Shown piece by piece: positions 50,508 to 59,622 of a stretch of DNA of 64,000 bases; positions within the stretch are counted from its first letter, which is position 1, and the number at the start of each line of letters is the position of its first letter. Origin of the DNA: CAYXVF01 sp964468125 (GTDB lineage Bacteria; Myxococcota; XYA12-FULL-58-9; CAYXVF01); contig CAYXVF010000018.1 in the NCBI GenBank assembly GCA_964468125.1, forward strand, positions 1 to 64,000. The letters are read 5' to 3'. Made by a program: the position numbers and the translations under genes. Below the pieces are notes generated by a model. It was not told the origin of the DNA and did no database searches. It was given only the letters and a program-made list of their open reading frames with translations.

Positions 50508-51767
50508 ATGGAAAACGCCCTCAAAGCCCTCCTGGACGTCATGGGTCACGGCGAGCGGCTGACCGCGCGTCCGGGCCGGGTTCTCCTCGATCGTTCCAGC
50601 GGGACCGATCCGGTCGAGGTGGAATGGAGCGCGGATGCGCACGCTCAGGCGCTCGAAGCACTCACTGAGCCGATCTCAATCGATGGGGTTCAGGCTTTCG
50701 CGGTTCGGGGCACGGTGGTCCTGGTGCGCGCCCCGGACCCGAATCGCCGGATCGCGGACCTGGCGGCGGAAGGCGTGCTTTCGGCCATCGCCGCCCGCAC
50801 TCTCGACGCGGCGCTCGAGGTCGGCCGCAACGTGTTGGTCGCCGGCGCTTGGCCTGAGGCGAGCGCGGTGATGGCCGCACTCACCGGCGGGGGGCGACGC
50901 CCGGGAGCGCTGCTCGACCCGACCACTGCGCCGCCCGCGAGCTGGGTACAGGTCGCGAGCCCCGCGGACCTGGCGCTCCTGAACCCGGACCGTGTCTGCC
51001 TCTGGCAGACCCCCCCGCAGCACGTGGTGCCCTTCGCGTCCTGTGCCCGATCGCTCGTTGCGTGGATCGGCGCGTCGCGCCTCGACCGCGCCCTGGTCCG
51101 ATACGAGGCAGCGATCGAGGGCGCCTCGCCGCGGAGCAACGCGCAGATGCAGGTCCTTGCCGGACTCGACGTGATCGTCACCGTACAGCGGTCGAGTGAC
51201 GGGCCGCGGGTCCGGGAGATCGCGGAGCTCGTCATGATGGATGATGGCTATCGCCCGCACCTGCTCTTTGCCGGCGGCGCGCCACCGATGCAGAACACCC
51301 TCGTCCCCGTCGAGCTGCCGACCTTTGCGCACGAGCTGCGCGTCGCGGGACACGGGGTGCTCGCCGAGGAGCTCGAAGCCGCGGTCGGAGAGGTGCCTCC
51401 ACGTCCTCCCCAGGCTGCGCCCGCGCCGCCCATGCGGAGCGCATCGATCGAAGCCGCAGTCGCTCCATCGCGCCCCGGGCCAGCGCCCACGCCCGTCCAG
51501 ACTGCGATGAGCGTATTCTCCCGGCCTCTCGACGCGGGGGAGATGGAGGACCTGCGCGAAGCGACTCCTCCCGGTTGGGAGCTCGACCAACTCGGCGACG
51601 AGGATCTTCCTCAGGAAGACTACGGCGAAGGCAGCGCGGACGACGCGGCCATGGCTGCCACCTACGGACTTGCACCGCCGCCTCGACCCAAGGGAGTCAG
51701 TGGCGAGAGCTTTGACGACATCCTGAAGAAGATGCGAGACGGCGAGCTTCAGGACCGAGACGAGTGA
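50508..51767 (+). CDS. CpaF/TadA-like protein without a Walker A motif
   Basis: This 419-residue protein starts at ATG 50508. Between residues 55 and 275 it follows the CpaF secretion-ATPase layout: ISIDGVQAFAVRGTVVLVRA, DLAAEGVLSAIAARTLDAAL, EVGRNVLVAGAWPEASAVMA where CpaF has GRN[IV]L[IV]SGxTGSGKTT, and NAQMQVLAGLDVIVTVQRSS with DGPRVREIAELVMMDDG, the CpaF C-terminal [IV]DxI[VI]xxxR..DG.R pattern. The P-loop Gly and Lys residues are absent. After residue 280 it is Pro/Ala-rich and unlike CpaF. I infer a pseudo-ATPase. Overlap with the next start (GTGA) links it to a small membrane protein. Confidence 0.5.
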   Translation: MENALKALLDVMGHGERLTARPGRVLLDRSSGTDPVEVEWSADAHAQALEALTEPISIDGVQAFAVRGTVVLVRAPDPNRRIADLAAEGVLSAIAARTLDAALEVGRNVLVAGAWPEASAVMAALTGGGRRPGALLDPTTAPPASWVQVASPADLALLNPDRVCLWQTPPQHVVPFASCARSLVAWIGASRLDRALVRYEAAIEGASPRSNAQMQVLAGLDVIVTVQRSSDGPRVREIAELVMMDDGYRPHLLFAGGAPPMQNTLVPVELPTFAHELRVAGHGVLAEELEAAVGEVPPRPPQAAPAPPMRSASIEAAVAPSRPGPAPTPVQTAMSVFSRPLDAGEMEDLREATPPGWELDQLGDEDLPQEDYGEGSADDAAMAATYGLAPPPRPKGVSGESFDDILKKMRDGELQDRDE

Positions 51768-52141
51768 GCGAAGCGACCGAAGCCCCTTCCATATGGGCCA
51801 TGGTGGGCCTGGTGCTCGCGATCCTAGGTTGGCTCATCACCCAAGCGGGTTTTCCGCCGATCACCGGTGAGCCGGCGTTCGAGCTCACGCAAGAGTCTCG
51901 AATGACGCTGCGCTACGCGGGTGTTGTGGTGATGTTCGCGGGTCTCGTGCTCGCGGCACTTTCGCGCCTGCGTTTCCCTCTCGGCGTGTTCGCGGCGGGC
52001 GTAACGCTGAATCTCGCCGCCGAGGCGGGGTTCGTCACGCCGCATCATCTCGGAATCCTCGGCGTTTGCGCCGCCCTCCTCGGTTCTCTCTGGGCTTCGC
52101 GCCAGGTGCGAGAAGGCATGCAGAACGGAGCCAATGAGTAG
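51764..52141 (+). CDS. Hypothetical four-helix membrane protein
   Basis: This 125-residue protein starts at a GTG overlapping the preceding stop. Four hydrophobic segments are visible: IWAMVGLVLAILGWLITQAG, RYAGVVVMFAGLVLAALSRL, FPLGVFAAGVTLNLAAEAGF and HHLGILGVCAALLGSLWASR. I recognise no family. Coupling with the CpaF-like pseudo-ATPase gene suggests a joint membrane function. Confidence 0.6.
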   Translation: MSEATEAPSIWAMVGLVLAILGWLITQAGFPPITGEPAFELTQESRMTLRYAGVVVMFAGLVLAALSRLRFPLGVFAAGVTLNLAAEAGFVTPHHLGILGVCAALLGSLWASRQVREGMQNGANE

Positions 52142-52153
52142 CGCTTCTTTTGG

Positions 52154-52583
52154 TCAGTAGAAGTCTATGGCGATGCCGGTCTGCCAATAAATGTCGCTGA
52201 AATCGAGCTTGGTCTCGTCGAAGCCATCCGCGTGTCCCTCGAAGAACACGTAGTTGCTGGCGATCTGCTTAGGATTCATCGATGCCGACGGTGGAGCTCG
52301 GAAGAAGCTCGAGCGTACAGCTCACGACCTCCGTGCCGTCGGAGCAGCGGCGGGTGCGGCCTTTGATGCCCCAATAGCCGATCGACGGGGTGGCGCCGAG
52401 CAGGCCCGCATAGTTCAGCGCGTAGTAGCGTTGCAGAGCTTCTCGTCCCGCCCTTTGGCGTCCGCGTTTCGGGGAAAGTTGAAGGGCACCTCGGTGACGA
52501 GCGGGTCGCCGCGATTGAGAACCGTCGACTCGACGGCTCCGACGAACGCCTGGGGCGTGTCGAAGGTGCGCGACGTGAGCTCA
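52154..52583 (-). pseudogene. Decayed gene remnant, probably an outer-membrane-type protein
   Basis: Minus-strand pieces in successive frames read as one protein tail: ELTSRTFDTPQAFVGAVEST, VLNRGDPLVTEVPFNFPRNA; then ALQRYYALNYAGLLGATPSI with GYWGIKGRTRRCSDGTEVVS; then QIASNYVFFEGHADGFDETK and FSDIYWQTGIAIDFY with a stop at 52154-52156. Frames change near 52440 and near 52280. The aromatic, Gly-rich strands ending in Tyr suggest a surface or outer-membrane beta-protein. The 5' end runs into the lipase gene. This accounts for the 439-base stretch without an intact gene between the small membrane protein and the lipase. Confidence 0.5.
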
Positions 52584-53372
52584 GCCGCCGCGCCGGCGGA
52601 GGTGCGTGGTCAAACGGAGGTAGAGAGGTGCCGCATCATAGCTCTTGGACCAGCCGATCTGTCCCCAATGATCGCTCTCGATTCGCTCGAGAACCTCGCC
52701 CCACTCCTGCGATTCGGCGGGGACGACTCCATCGTTTTCTCCCCAGGCCGCGAGCACGCGATGGAGCGGTTTGAGCACCGGATGGGTCGGGGTGGAGGGT
52801 CGGATCGCCGCAACCACCGAGTAATAGCGGACCCGGCGGTGGTTCGGGATCTCCTCGTTGAATCGAGCGGCCGCGGCGCTGGTCAAGTCGTCGAGCGCAT
52901 CGGCCCCCACGCGCTTGAGAAGCGGAGAGATGAGGCGTCCCATGTCCGCGGCGGGGGTACCGCGATGGGGCGTGCCGATGGTCGTGAGTGTCCGTACCCG
53001 CGCGGCCAAACCCAAGCGGTCGATCGCATACCGTGCGTCTAGGCCTCCCATGCTGTGAGCGATCAGGTGTACCCGGTGAGCGGGAAGCGCGTTCACTGCC
53101 TCCGCGAGGGCCGCCGCCCGAGCGACGATTGACCCCACCGGAGGCAGCGCTGGCGTGTAGACCAGCACCCCTGCTCGTTCCAAGGCATCCCTCGCGGAGC
53201 CAAAATAACGAATCGGCTTGCCCACGCCGATTTCATCGAAGCCGAGGAGCCCATGAATGAGAACCACCGGGCAGCGTGGTCGTGGACCTCGCCAGGGCGC
53301 CCGCCGCCAGAGGATGAGCCCGAGAAGGCTCAGGAGCGCCACGGCGAGCGCGATCTGTACGATGACACTCAC
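52581..53372 (-). CDS. Triacylglycerol lipase-like alpha/beta hydrolase
   Basis: This 263-residue protein starts at a GTG at 53370-53372 that overlaps the uvrA stop (GTGA). It begins with a hydrophobic signal or anchor (MSVIVQIALAVALLSLLGLI). RCPVVLIHGLLGFDEIGVGK, SARDALERAGVLVYTPALPP and HRVHLIAHSMGGLDARYAID give the bacterial lipase (LipA/PGAP1-like) nucleophile elbow AHSMGG; VRTLTTIGTPHRGTPAADMG follows. ENDGVVPAES and SDHWGQIGW carry the probable Asp and His. I infer an exported or membrane-anchored lipase downstream of uvrA in one transcript. Confidence 0.83.
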   Translation of the reverse strand: MSVIVQIALAVALLSLLGLILWRRAPWRGPRPRCPVVLIHGLLGFDEIGVGKPIRYFGSARDALERAGVLVYTPALPPVGSIVARAAALAEAVNALPAHRVHLIAHSMGGLDARYAIDRLGLAARVRTLTTIGTPHRGTPAADMGRLISPLLKRVGADALDDLTSAAAARFNEEIPNHRRVRYYSVVAAIRPSTPTHPVLKPLHRVLAAWGENDGVVPAESQEWGEVLERIESDHWGQIGWSKSYDAAPLYLRLTTHLRRRGG

Positions 53373-56300
53373 GGGCCCGATGCGTGTTCCGCCACGAACT
53401 CGCGCAAATATTCGGCGGTGGCGCTGCGTTTGCGCTTCATCAGGTCGAGCGGGTGTCCGCGGGCGACGACCTTCCCGCCCTTCGCGCCACCGTCGGGCCC
53501 GAGGTCGATGACCCAGTCGGATGATGCGATCACCGGAAGGTTGTGCTCGATGACGACCACCGTGTGCCCCTTGTCGACCAATTCGTTGAGCACGCGTACG
53601 AGCCCTGCCACGTCGGCGGCGTGCAGGCCGGTGGTGGGCTCGTCGAGAATGAAGAGCGTCGAGCTGCGCGAGCCCGCGCCCATTTCCCGCGCGAGCTTGA
53701 TCCGCTGTGCTTCTCCGCCGGATAGGGTAGGGCTCGGTTGTCCCAAGGTCAGATAGCCGAGACCGATCTCGCAGAGGAAGCTGACGTAGCTGTGAATGTG
53801 TGGGATCGGGCGGAAGAACACCTCTGCCTCGTCCAGATTCATTCGAAGCACGTCAGCGATCGTTCGACCCTTATAGCGGACGCTCAGGGTCTCCTCGTTG
53901 TAGCGCCCGCCTTTGCATACTTCGCAGAGAACGTGCACGTCGGGGAGGAAGCTCATTTCGACGCGGCTCTCCCCCTGCCCCTGACAGGCTTCGCAGCGGC
54001 CACCCTTCACGTTGAACGAGAAGTGGCCGGGTGACCAGCCGCGTGCCCGCGACTCCGGCAGCTGGGCGAAGAGCTTGCGAATGTCGTCCCAGAACCCGAC
54101 GTAGGAGGCGGGGATCGAGCGCGGCGTCTTGCCGATGGGGGATTGATCCACCTCGACTACGCGTTCGATCTCTCCGAGCCCGTCGATGCGCTCGTGTGCT
54201 CCGGGGCGTTGAACGCTCAAGCCGAGCTTTCTGCGCGCTCCCTTATAGAGCACCTCACGCACGAAGGTGCTCTTGCCGCTTCCACTCACTCCGGTGACGC
54301 ACACCAGGGCCTTTCGTGGAATCTCGATGTCGAGGTTCTGAAGGTTGTTCGCGGAGGCTCCGACGACCTCGAGGAACTCGCGGCCACGGTCGCCGCGCCG
54401 CTCGGGTCTGAAATCGCCCTGATTGCGCAGGAACGCCCCCGTCTTCGAGCGTTCGTTGTTCATCAGCGTCTCGACCGTACCCTGGGCCACCAACTGTCCG
54501 CCGCGGTGTCCACCTTCGGGCCCGAGGTCGACGATGTGGTCCGCGGCGCGCATCGTGTCTTCATCGTGCTCGACCACGAGGAGGCTATTGCCGCGGTCGC
54601 GCAGGGCACGAAGCGTGTGCACCAGCTTGCGATTGTCCCGGGGGTGTAGCCCGATGGTCGGCTCATCGAGCACGTAACACGCGCCGGTGAGGTTCGAGCC
54701 CAGTTGAGCGGCGAGCCGGATCCGCTGAAGCTCTCCGCCAGAGAGCGTGTCCGCGCGCCGATCGAGGCTGAGATAACCCAGTCCCACTTCCTGGAGAAAG
54801 GCGAGCTTCGCGCGGATCTCCGCGACGATGCGATCGCCGATCACCTTTTCGCTCGGTGTGAGGCGAAGCTTGGCAAAGTGCGCCGCCGCGTCGTCGACGG
54901 TCATCGCGGTGATTTCGTCGATCGCGAGGCCCTGCACCTGCACCGAGAGGGCCTCCGGCCGAAGTCGCTTCCCGTCGCAGTCCGGGCAGGTGAGCTCTTG
55001 AACGAAACCGTCGATCTGCCGCTCCACCGCTGCCCGCCGCGTGCTCATCTTCACCCGCTCGAGCCAGCCGGACAGGCCGACGAACGCCGCATCGCCGTGA
55101 AGGAGGCGCTGGAGCTGGCGGTCCGTGAGCGCCTCGATCGGTCGGTCGACCGGGACCTTCGCTGCCTTCGCGAGCTTCAGGAAGCGACCTACATCGACGT
55201 TCTTCTTGAAGGCGCCCTTGTGAAACGCTTCGATCGCGCCGTCCGCGAGCGATTTCTTGGGGTGGGTGATCAGGAGCTCCGGGTCGATCTGCTCCACCGA
55301 GCCCTTGCCGCTGCAGGTGGGGCACGCTCCGCGGCGAGAGTTGAAGGAGAAGAGGCGCGGGTCGATCTCCAAGGTGCCACCGCGAACGTGCGCCCGATAT
55401 TCGTAGAGCTCTTCTTCGCCCTCCACCTGGATCATCACCGTGCCGCGGGAGAGGTCGGCGGCGAGTCTGACCGCGTCGTCGAGCTTGCCACGGTTCTTGC
55501 CACCGACCTCGAGCTTGGCGCATACGAGCTCGATGTCGTGCTCGCTGTAGCGGTCGAGCTTCGGGATCTTGTGGTGCGTGATCCCGACTACTTCGCCATC
55601 GACCCGAACCGACCGGAGTCCGACCTTCAAAGCACGGGTGAACGCGTCTTTGTGAAAGCCCTTTCGTCCGCGTACGACCGGCGCGAGAATGCGGACGGTC
55701 TTGCCGGCGAGCTCATCGGCGATGTCTTCGGCGACAGTCTCCGGCGAATCGGCGGGGATTTCCTCGTTGCCGTCTTCGTCGTAGCGCCGCCCGATCTTCG
55801 AAAAGAGCAATCGCAGGAAGTGGTACGCCTCGGTCATCGTTGCGACGGTCGAGTTGCGCGCGCCGCGCGTGGTGCGTTGCTCCACCGCGACGGTCGGCGG
55901 TACACCAACGACCGCGTCGACGTCTGGACGACTGAAGCCCCCCACGAACTGCCGGGCGTAAGCGGAGAGCGACTCGAGGTAGCGCCGTTGGCCCTCCGCG
56001 TGAATGATGTCAAAGGCCAGCGTTGATTTGCCGGAGCCGCTCGGGCCGGTGACGACCACCATCTGATTGCGCGGGATTCGAACCTCGATGTTGCGGAGAT
56101 TGTGCTCCCGAGCCCCGCTCACCAGCATGTGTCCGTTCGCTTTGAATTTCGCGCGCGAATCGGCGACCGCGAGCATCTCTCCCTTCGAGTAGCCGCGCTC
56201 GTAGAGCACCTCTTGCAGGAAGCGAGCGGTGTGGGAGCCCTTGAACCGCGCGACGTCTTCCGGTGGGCCTTCCGCGACCACCGTCCCGCCGCCGTCCGCC

Positions 56301-59077
56301 CCCTCTGGCCCGAGGTCGATCACGTGATCTGCACATTTGATCACATCGAGATTGTGCTCGATGATCACGACCGTATCGCCCGCGTCTACGACGCGGTTCA
56401 GCGCGTCGAGGAGCACGCGAATGTCGTCCATGTGCAGACCCGTGGTGGGCTCGTCAAAGAGGAGGAGCCGCCCTTTGCGACGCTTTTTGCCGGCGGATTC
56501 GGCGAGATGGCTCGCAAGCTTGAGACGCTGCGCTTCACCACCCGAGAGGGTGCTGAGCGGTTGACCGAGACGCAAGTAGCCCAGGCCGACCTCCGCCAAC
56601 GAGGCCAAGGGTCGCGCGACATCGCTGCGGTGCTCGAAGAACTCGCTGGCCTCGGAGACCGTCATGCGAAGAATGTCTGCGACGCTCATGCCACGATAGG
56701 TGACCTCCACCACGTCATCGATGAAACGTCGCCCCTCGCAGTCCGGGCAGGGAATCGTCACGTCGGAGAGGAACTGCATCTCCACGCGCTGGTGCCCATC
56801 ACCGTTGCAGGTGGGGCAGCGTCCGTCGCCCGTGTTGAAAGAGAAGGTCGCGGCGGAGTAGTCGCGCTCGCGACTGAGCGGCGCGCTCGCCAACAACTGG
56901 CGAATGCCGTCCCAGGCTTTCGTGTAGGTAGCGGGGTTCGAGCGCGAGCTCGTCGAGACCGGGCTCTGGTCGACGAGGATCACGTCGCTCACGTAGTCTG
57001 CGCCCTCGATCGCCTCGCACGCGCCGACAGACTCCACCGCCTGGCCGCGCTGGCGCATCAGATTTGCGTAGAGCACGTCGTGGATTAGGGTCGACTTCCC
57101 CGATCCCGACACACCGGTGACGCAGGTCATCACCTTGAGAGGGATTCGAACGTCGATGCCCTTGAGGTTGTGCTCGGTCGCGTTGCGGATCGTGATGGCG
57201 CCTCGGCCGTCGGTAGAACGCCGCAGTCGTGGAGGCGAGACCCGTTTCTTGCCGGAGAGATACTCAGCGGTCACCGAGCGTTTGCTCTTCAGCAGCTGCT
57301 CGTAGGTGCCATTGAAGAGTAGCTCTCCGCCATGCTCGCCCGCTCCCGGGCCAATATCGATGACCCGGTCCGCTTCGCGGACCACAGCGGGATCGTGCTC
57401 GACGACGACCGCCGTATTTCCTTGTTCGGAGAGCCCCTTGAGAATCCGGACCAGCCGCTCATTGTCACGAGGATGGAGGCCGATGGAGGGCTCGTCGAGG
57501 ACGTAGAGCGTGTTGACGAGCTGAGCTCCGAGAGCGGTCGTGAGGTTGACGCGTTGCGTTTCTCCCCCGGAGAGGGTCCGCGATTGTCGATCGAGGGTGA
57601 GGTATTCGAGGCCCACCGCCTTTAGGTACGACAACCGGGCGCCGATTTCTCGAAGGACCGGGCCGACGACGGTCTCCTGACTGTCGCTGAGATTGAGTGT
57701 GGCGAACCAATCCGCGGCGTCGCCGACGGTCATGGCCATGACCTGCGGAAGGTTTTTTCCGGCGATGTTCCATTCCTGGCTGCGAGGTTTGAGCCGTGCG
57801 CCCTCGCAGTCGGGGCAGGGGACATAGCCGCGGTAGCGCGACAGCAAGACCCGGACGTGCATCTTATATGTCTTGGTTTCGAGCCACTCGAACCAGCCCA
57901 TCACACCGGGAAAGACGCCCTCCTCCCAGTCTCGCCAGTCGCATTCGCCGTGCATCACCTGCCGCTTGTCTTCGTCGCTGAGCACGGCCCAGGGCACGTC
58001 CGTAGGAATGCCCTGACGTTTGGCGAAGCGAAGAAGCTCCCGGTGTTCCCAGGCCCGCGAATCGGTGGACCAGGGTTTGATGGCTTTGGCCTTCAGCGAC
58101 TTTCGTGCATCCGGGACGACCCTGTCCTGGTCGATCTCGATCACACGTCCGAAGCCGTTGCAGGTCTCGCAGGCTCCGAGCGGGCTGTTGAAGGAAAAGG
58201 TGTTTGGAATCGGCTCGACGGCGGTGCGCTCACAGTCATCGCAGCTGAAATCGGCGCTCAGGGTGACGGGTTCACCGAAGCCCCCCTCCGCATCCCCAAG
58301 GACGAGTCCAAAGCGTCCGTTGCCGTAGTCGAGCGCTTGCTCGATGCTATCACGCAGCCGCTTCGGTTTGGCGGGGAGCCGGAGCCGATCGATCACGACG
58401 GTCAATTCGTCATCGAGCCGTTCCACGTCGACGTCGTCGATCCGGCGAACCTCGCCGTCCAATCGAATGCGGGAGAAGCCGCGTTTCTTGAGGGTGGCGA
58501 GCGTTTGCTCCGCGGTGTTCCCCGCGAGGGGGACGAAACGAAAGGTGATGAGCGCGACGCCCGCGGACGGGAGCTTGCCCTGGAGGTCGTCGACGAGTGT
58601 GTCGAGGCTTCGATTCACGACCGAACGCCCGCAGTCCGGGCATTCGCGCTCGCCCATGCGTGCCCAGAGCAGCTTCATGAAGTCCGCGAGCTCGGTCATC
58701 GTGGCGACGGTCGAGCGCGAGGTTTTGACCGTGTTGCTTTGCTCGATCGCGATCGCCGGTGGGATGCCCTGAATTTCGTCGGCGTCGGGGCGGCCCATGC
58801 GGTCGAGAAATTGCCGGGCGTAGGCAGAGAAGGATTCGACGTAGCGCCGCTGCCCCTCCGCATAGAGGGTTTGAAACGCCAGCGACGACTTGCCGGAGCC
58901 GGACACGCCGGTGACGACCACGAGCTCACCGTGCGGAATGTCGAGGTCGAAACCTTTGAGATTGTTTTGGCGGGCGCCGCGAATGCGGATCTGGTCACCA
59001 TCGAAGCCCCGAGCGTCGCGTCGAGCGCTCTTGCGGGGCCGCCGCTTCTTGGGGCCGTCGTGGGGGACTGCGGTCAT
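53369..59077 (-). CDS. uvrA: Double-length UvrA excinuclease subunit
   Basis: This 1902-residue protein contains two UvrA sequences in tandem; normal UvrA is about 940. Copy one (to about residue 960) has NNLKGFDLDIPHGELVVVTG with GVSGSGKSSLAF, LSGGETQRVNL, GVSGSGKSTLIHDVL and LSGGEAQRLKLASHL. Copy two begins near residue 985 (MLVSGAREHNLRNIEVRIPR) with GPSGSGKSTLAF at about 1010, LSGGELQRIRLAAQL, GVSGSGKSTFVREVL and LSGGEAQRIKLAREM. Zinc-module cysteines recur (CPDCEGARL, CPTCNGDG, CEACQGQG). UvrA acts as a dimer in nucleotide excision repair, so one chain could replace it, as in chlamydial UvrA of about 1790 residues. The lipase start overlaps its stop. Confidence 0.93.
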   Translation of the reverse strand: MTAVPHDGPKKRRPRKSARRDARGFDGDQIRIRGARQNNLKGFDLDIPHGELVVVTGVSGSGKSSLAFQTLYAEGQRRYVESFSAYARQFLDRMGRPDADEIQGIPPAIAIEQSNTVKTSRSTVATMTELADFMKLLWARMGERECPDCGRSVVNRSLDTLVDDLQGKLPSAGVALITFRFVPLAGNTAEQTLATLKKRGFSRIRLDGEVRRIDDVDVERLDDELTVVIDRLRLPAKPKRLRDSIEQALDYGNGRFGLVLGDAEGGFGEPVTLSADFSCDDCERTAVEPIPNTFSFNSPLGACETCNGFGRVIEIDQDRVVPDARKSLKAKAIKPWSTDSRAWEHRELLRFAKRQGIPTDVPWAVLSDEDKRQVMHGECDWRDWEEGVFPGVMGWFEWLETKTYKMHVRVLLSRYRGYVPCPDCEGARLKPRSQEWNIAGKNLPQVMAMTVGDAADWFATLNLSDSQETVVGPVLREIGARLSYLKAVGLEYLTLDRQSRTLSGGETQRVNLTTALGAQLVNTLYVLDEPSIGLHPRDNERLVRILKGLSEQGNTAVVVEHDPAVVREADRVIDIGPGAGEHGGELLFNGTYEQLLKSKRSVTAEYLSGKKRVSPPRLRRSTDGRGAITIRNATEHNLKGIDVRIPLKVMTCVTGVSGSGKSTLIHDVLYANLMRQRGQAVESVGACEAIEGADYVSDVILVDQSPVSTSSRSNPATYTKAWDGIRQLLASAPLSRERDYSAATFSFNTGDGRCPTCNGDGHQRVEMQFLSDVTIPCPDCEGRRFIDDVVEVTYRGMSVADILRMTVSEASEFFEHRSDVARPLASLAEVGLGYLRLGQPLSTLSGGEAQRLKLASHLAESAGKKRRKGRLLLFDEPTTGLHMDDIRVLLDALNRVVDAGDTVVIIEHNLDVIKCADHVIDLGPEGADGGGTVVAEGPPEDVARFKGSHTARFLQEVLYERGYSKGEMLAVADSRAKFKANGHMLVSGAREHNLRNIEVRIPRNQMVVVTGPSGSGKSTLAFDIIHAEGQRRYLESLSAYARQFVGGFSRPDVDAVVGVPPTVAVEQRTTRGARNSTVATMTEAYHFLRLLFSKIGRRYDEDGNEEIPADSPETVAEDIADELAGKTVRILAPVVRGRKGFHKDAFTRALKVGLRSVRVDGEVVGITHHKIPKLDRYSEHDIELVCAKLEVGGKNRGKLDDAVRLAADLSRGTVMIQVEGEEELYEYRAHVRGGTLEIDPRLFSFNSRRGACPTCSGKGSVEQIDPELLITHPKKSLADGAIEAFHKGAFKKNVDVGRFLKLAKAAKVPVDRPIEALTDRQLQRLLHGDAAFVGLSGWLERVKMSTRRAAVERQIDGFVQELTCPDCDGKRLRPEALSVQVQGLAIDEITAMTVDDAAAHFAKLRLTPSEKVIGDRIVAEIRAKLAFLQEVGLGYLSLDRRADTLSGGELQRIRLAAQLGSNLTGACYVLDEPTIGLHPRDNRKLVHTLRALRDRGNSLLVVEHDEDTMRAADHIVDLGPEGGHRGGQLVAQGTVETLMNNERSKTGAFLRNQGDFRPERRGDRGREFLEVVGASANNLQNLDIEIPRKALVCVTGVSGSGKSTFVREVLYKGARRKLGLSVQRPGAHERIDGLGEIERVVEVDQSPIGKTPRSIPASYVGFWDDIRKLFAQLPESRARGWSPGHFSFNVKGGRCEACQGQGESRVEMSFLPDVHVLCEVCKGGRYNEETLSVRYKGRTIADVLRMNLDEAEVFFRPIPHIHSYVSFLCEIGLGYLTLGQPSPTLSGGEAQRIKLAREMGAGSRSSTLFILDEPTTGLHAADVAGLVRVLNELVDKGHTVVVIEHNLPVIASSDWVIDLGPDGGAKGGKVVARGHPLDLMKRKRSATAEYLREFVAEHASGP

Positions 59078-59163
59078 AGCTCGTTTCGACTGTGCGTGAA
59101 TGCGGCTGTGGGGGAGATAAGGATTTGCACGACGCGCTGCAATGGTTTCGGCCTTCGGGCGAG

Positions 59164-59263
59164 NNNNNNNNNNNNNNNNNNNNNNNNNNNNNNNNNNNNN
59201 NNNNNNNNNNNNNNNNNNNNNNNNNNNNNNNNNNNNNNNNNNNNNNNNNNNNNNNNNNNNNNN
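59164..59263. other. Assembly gap, 100 Ns
   Basis: A run of 100 Ns lies between the uvrA start and the small membrane protein, in a stretch of 313 bases without a supported gene. Round-number gaps are usually placeholders, so the true distance is unknown. Any uvrA promoter could be inside it. Confidence 0.99.
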
Positions 59264-59295
59264 TGATCCTGATCAAATTGCGCCAAAAAAGGCGC
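59264..59295. repeat. Two small inverted repeats beside the gap
   Basis: TGATC-CT-GATCA at 59264-59275 is a perfect palindrome with a 2-base centre, and GCGCC-A6-GGCGC at 59280-59295 is a 5-base-arm hairpin. Both are between the gap and the small membrane protein gene. They could be operators or a terminator-like structure. Nothing else is seen in this spacer. Confidence 0.3.
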
Positions 59296-59390
59296 CTCGG
59301 GAATCTGGACTTCTGCGCTGGATTGGTGTGAATGGCGGCGAAAACTGGACGCCAGATCGGTGCTGATTGCGCCGGTCGGGGAGGGAAGTC

Positions 59391-59615
59391 ATGTCCACGT
59401 TGACTCGTCAATTTGCTCGTCTTCGCCCGTTTACCCGGGCCTGTGCCAACACGACTCTCACCGTCATTGCCGTTGCTGGCGGCGCGTCGTTCCTTTTCGG
59501 GACCTACGCCATCTTTCAGCATGAAGCGGTGATCGGGATCTTTGCGGTCCCCTTGGGGCTGTCGAGCTGCGTGCTCGCCATCGACGAGATCCGCCGCAAC
59601 TGCGCCGGGCGCTGA
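59391..59615 (+). CDS. Small hypothetical membrane protein
   Basis: This 74-residue protein starts at ATG 59391 (MSTLTRQFARLRPFTRACAN) with a GGAGGG ribosome binding site. Two hydrophobic stretches (TTLTVIAVAGGASFLFGTYA; VIGIFAVPLGLSSCVLAIDE) suggest two membrane helices. I recognise no family. It is convergent with the MenH-like gene, 7 bases away. Confidence 0.55.
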   Translation: MSTLTRQFARLRPFTRACANTTLTVIAVAGGASFLFGTYAIFQHEAVIGIFAVPLGLSSCVLAIDEIRRNCAGR

Positions 59616-59622
59616 AGCGCCG

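Noticed and set aside
57857..59266. Long plus-strand open frame opposite uvrA that runs into the N gap
   Set aside because: It is antisense to clear UvrA sequence and its translation has no recognisable motif; long shadow frames are expected at this GC content.
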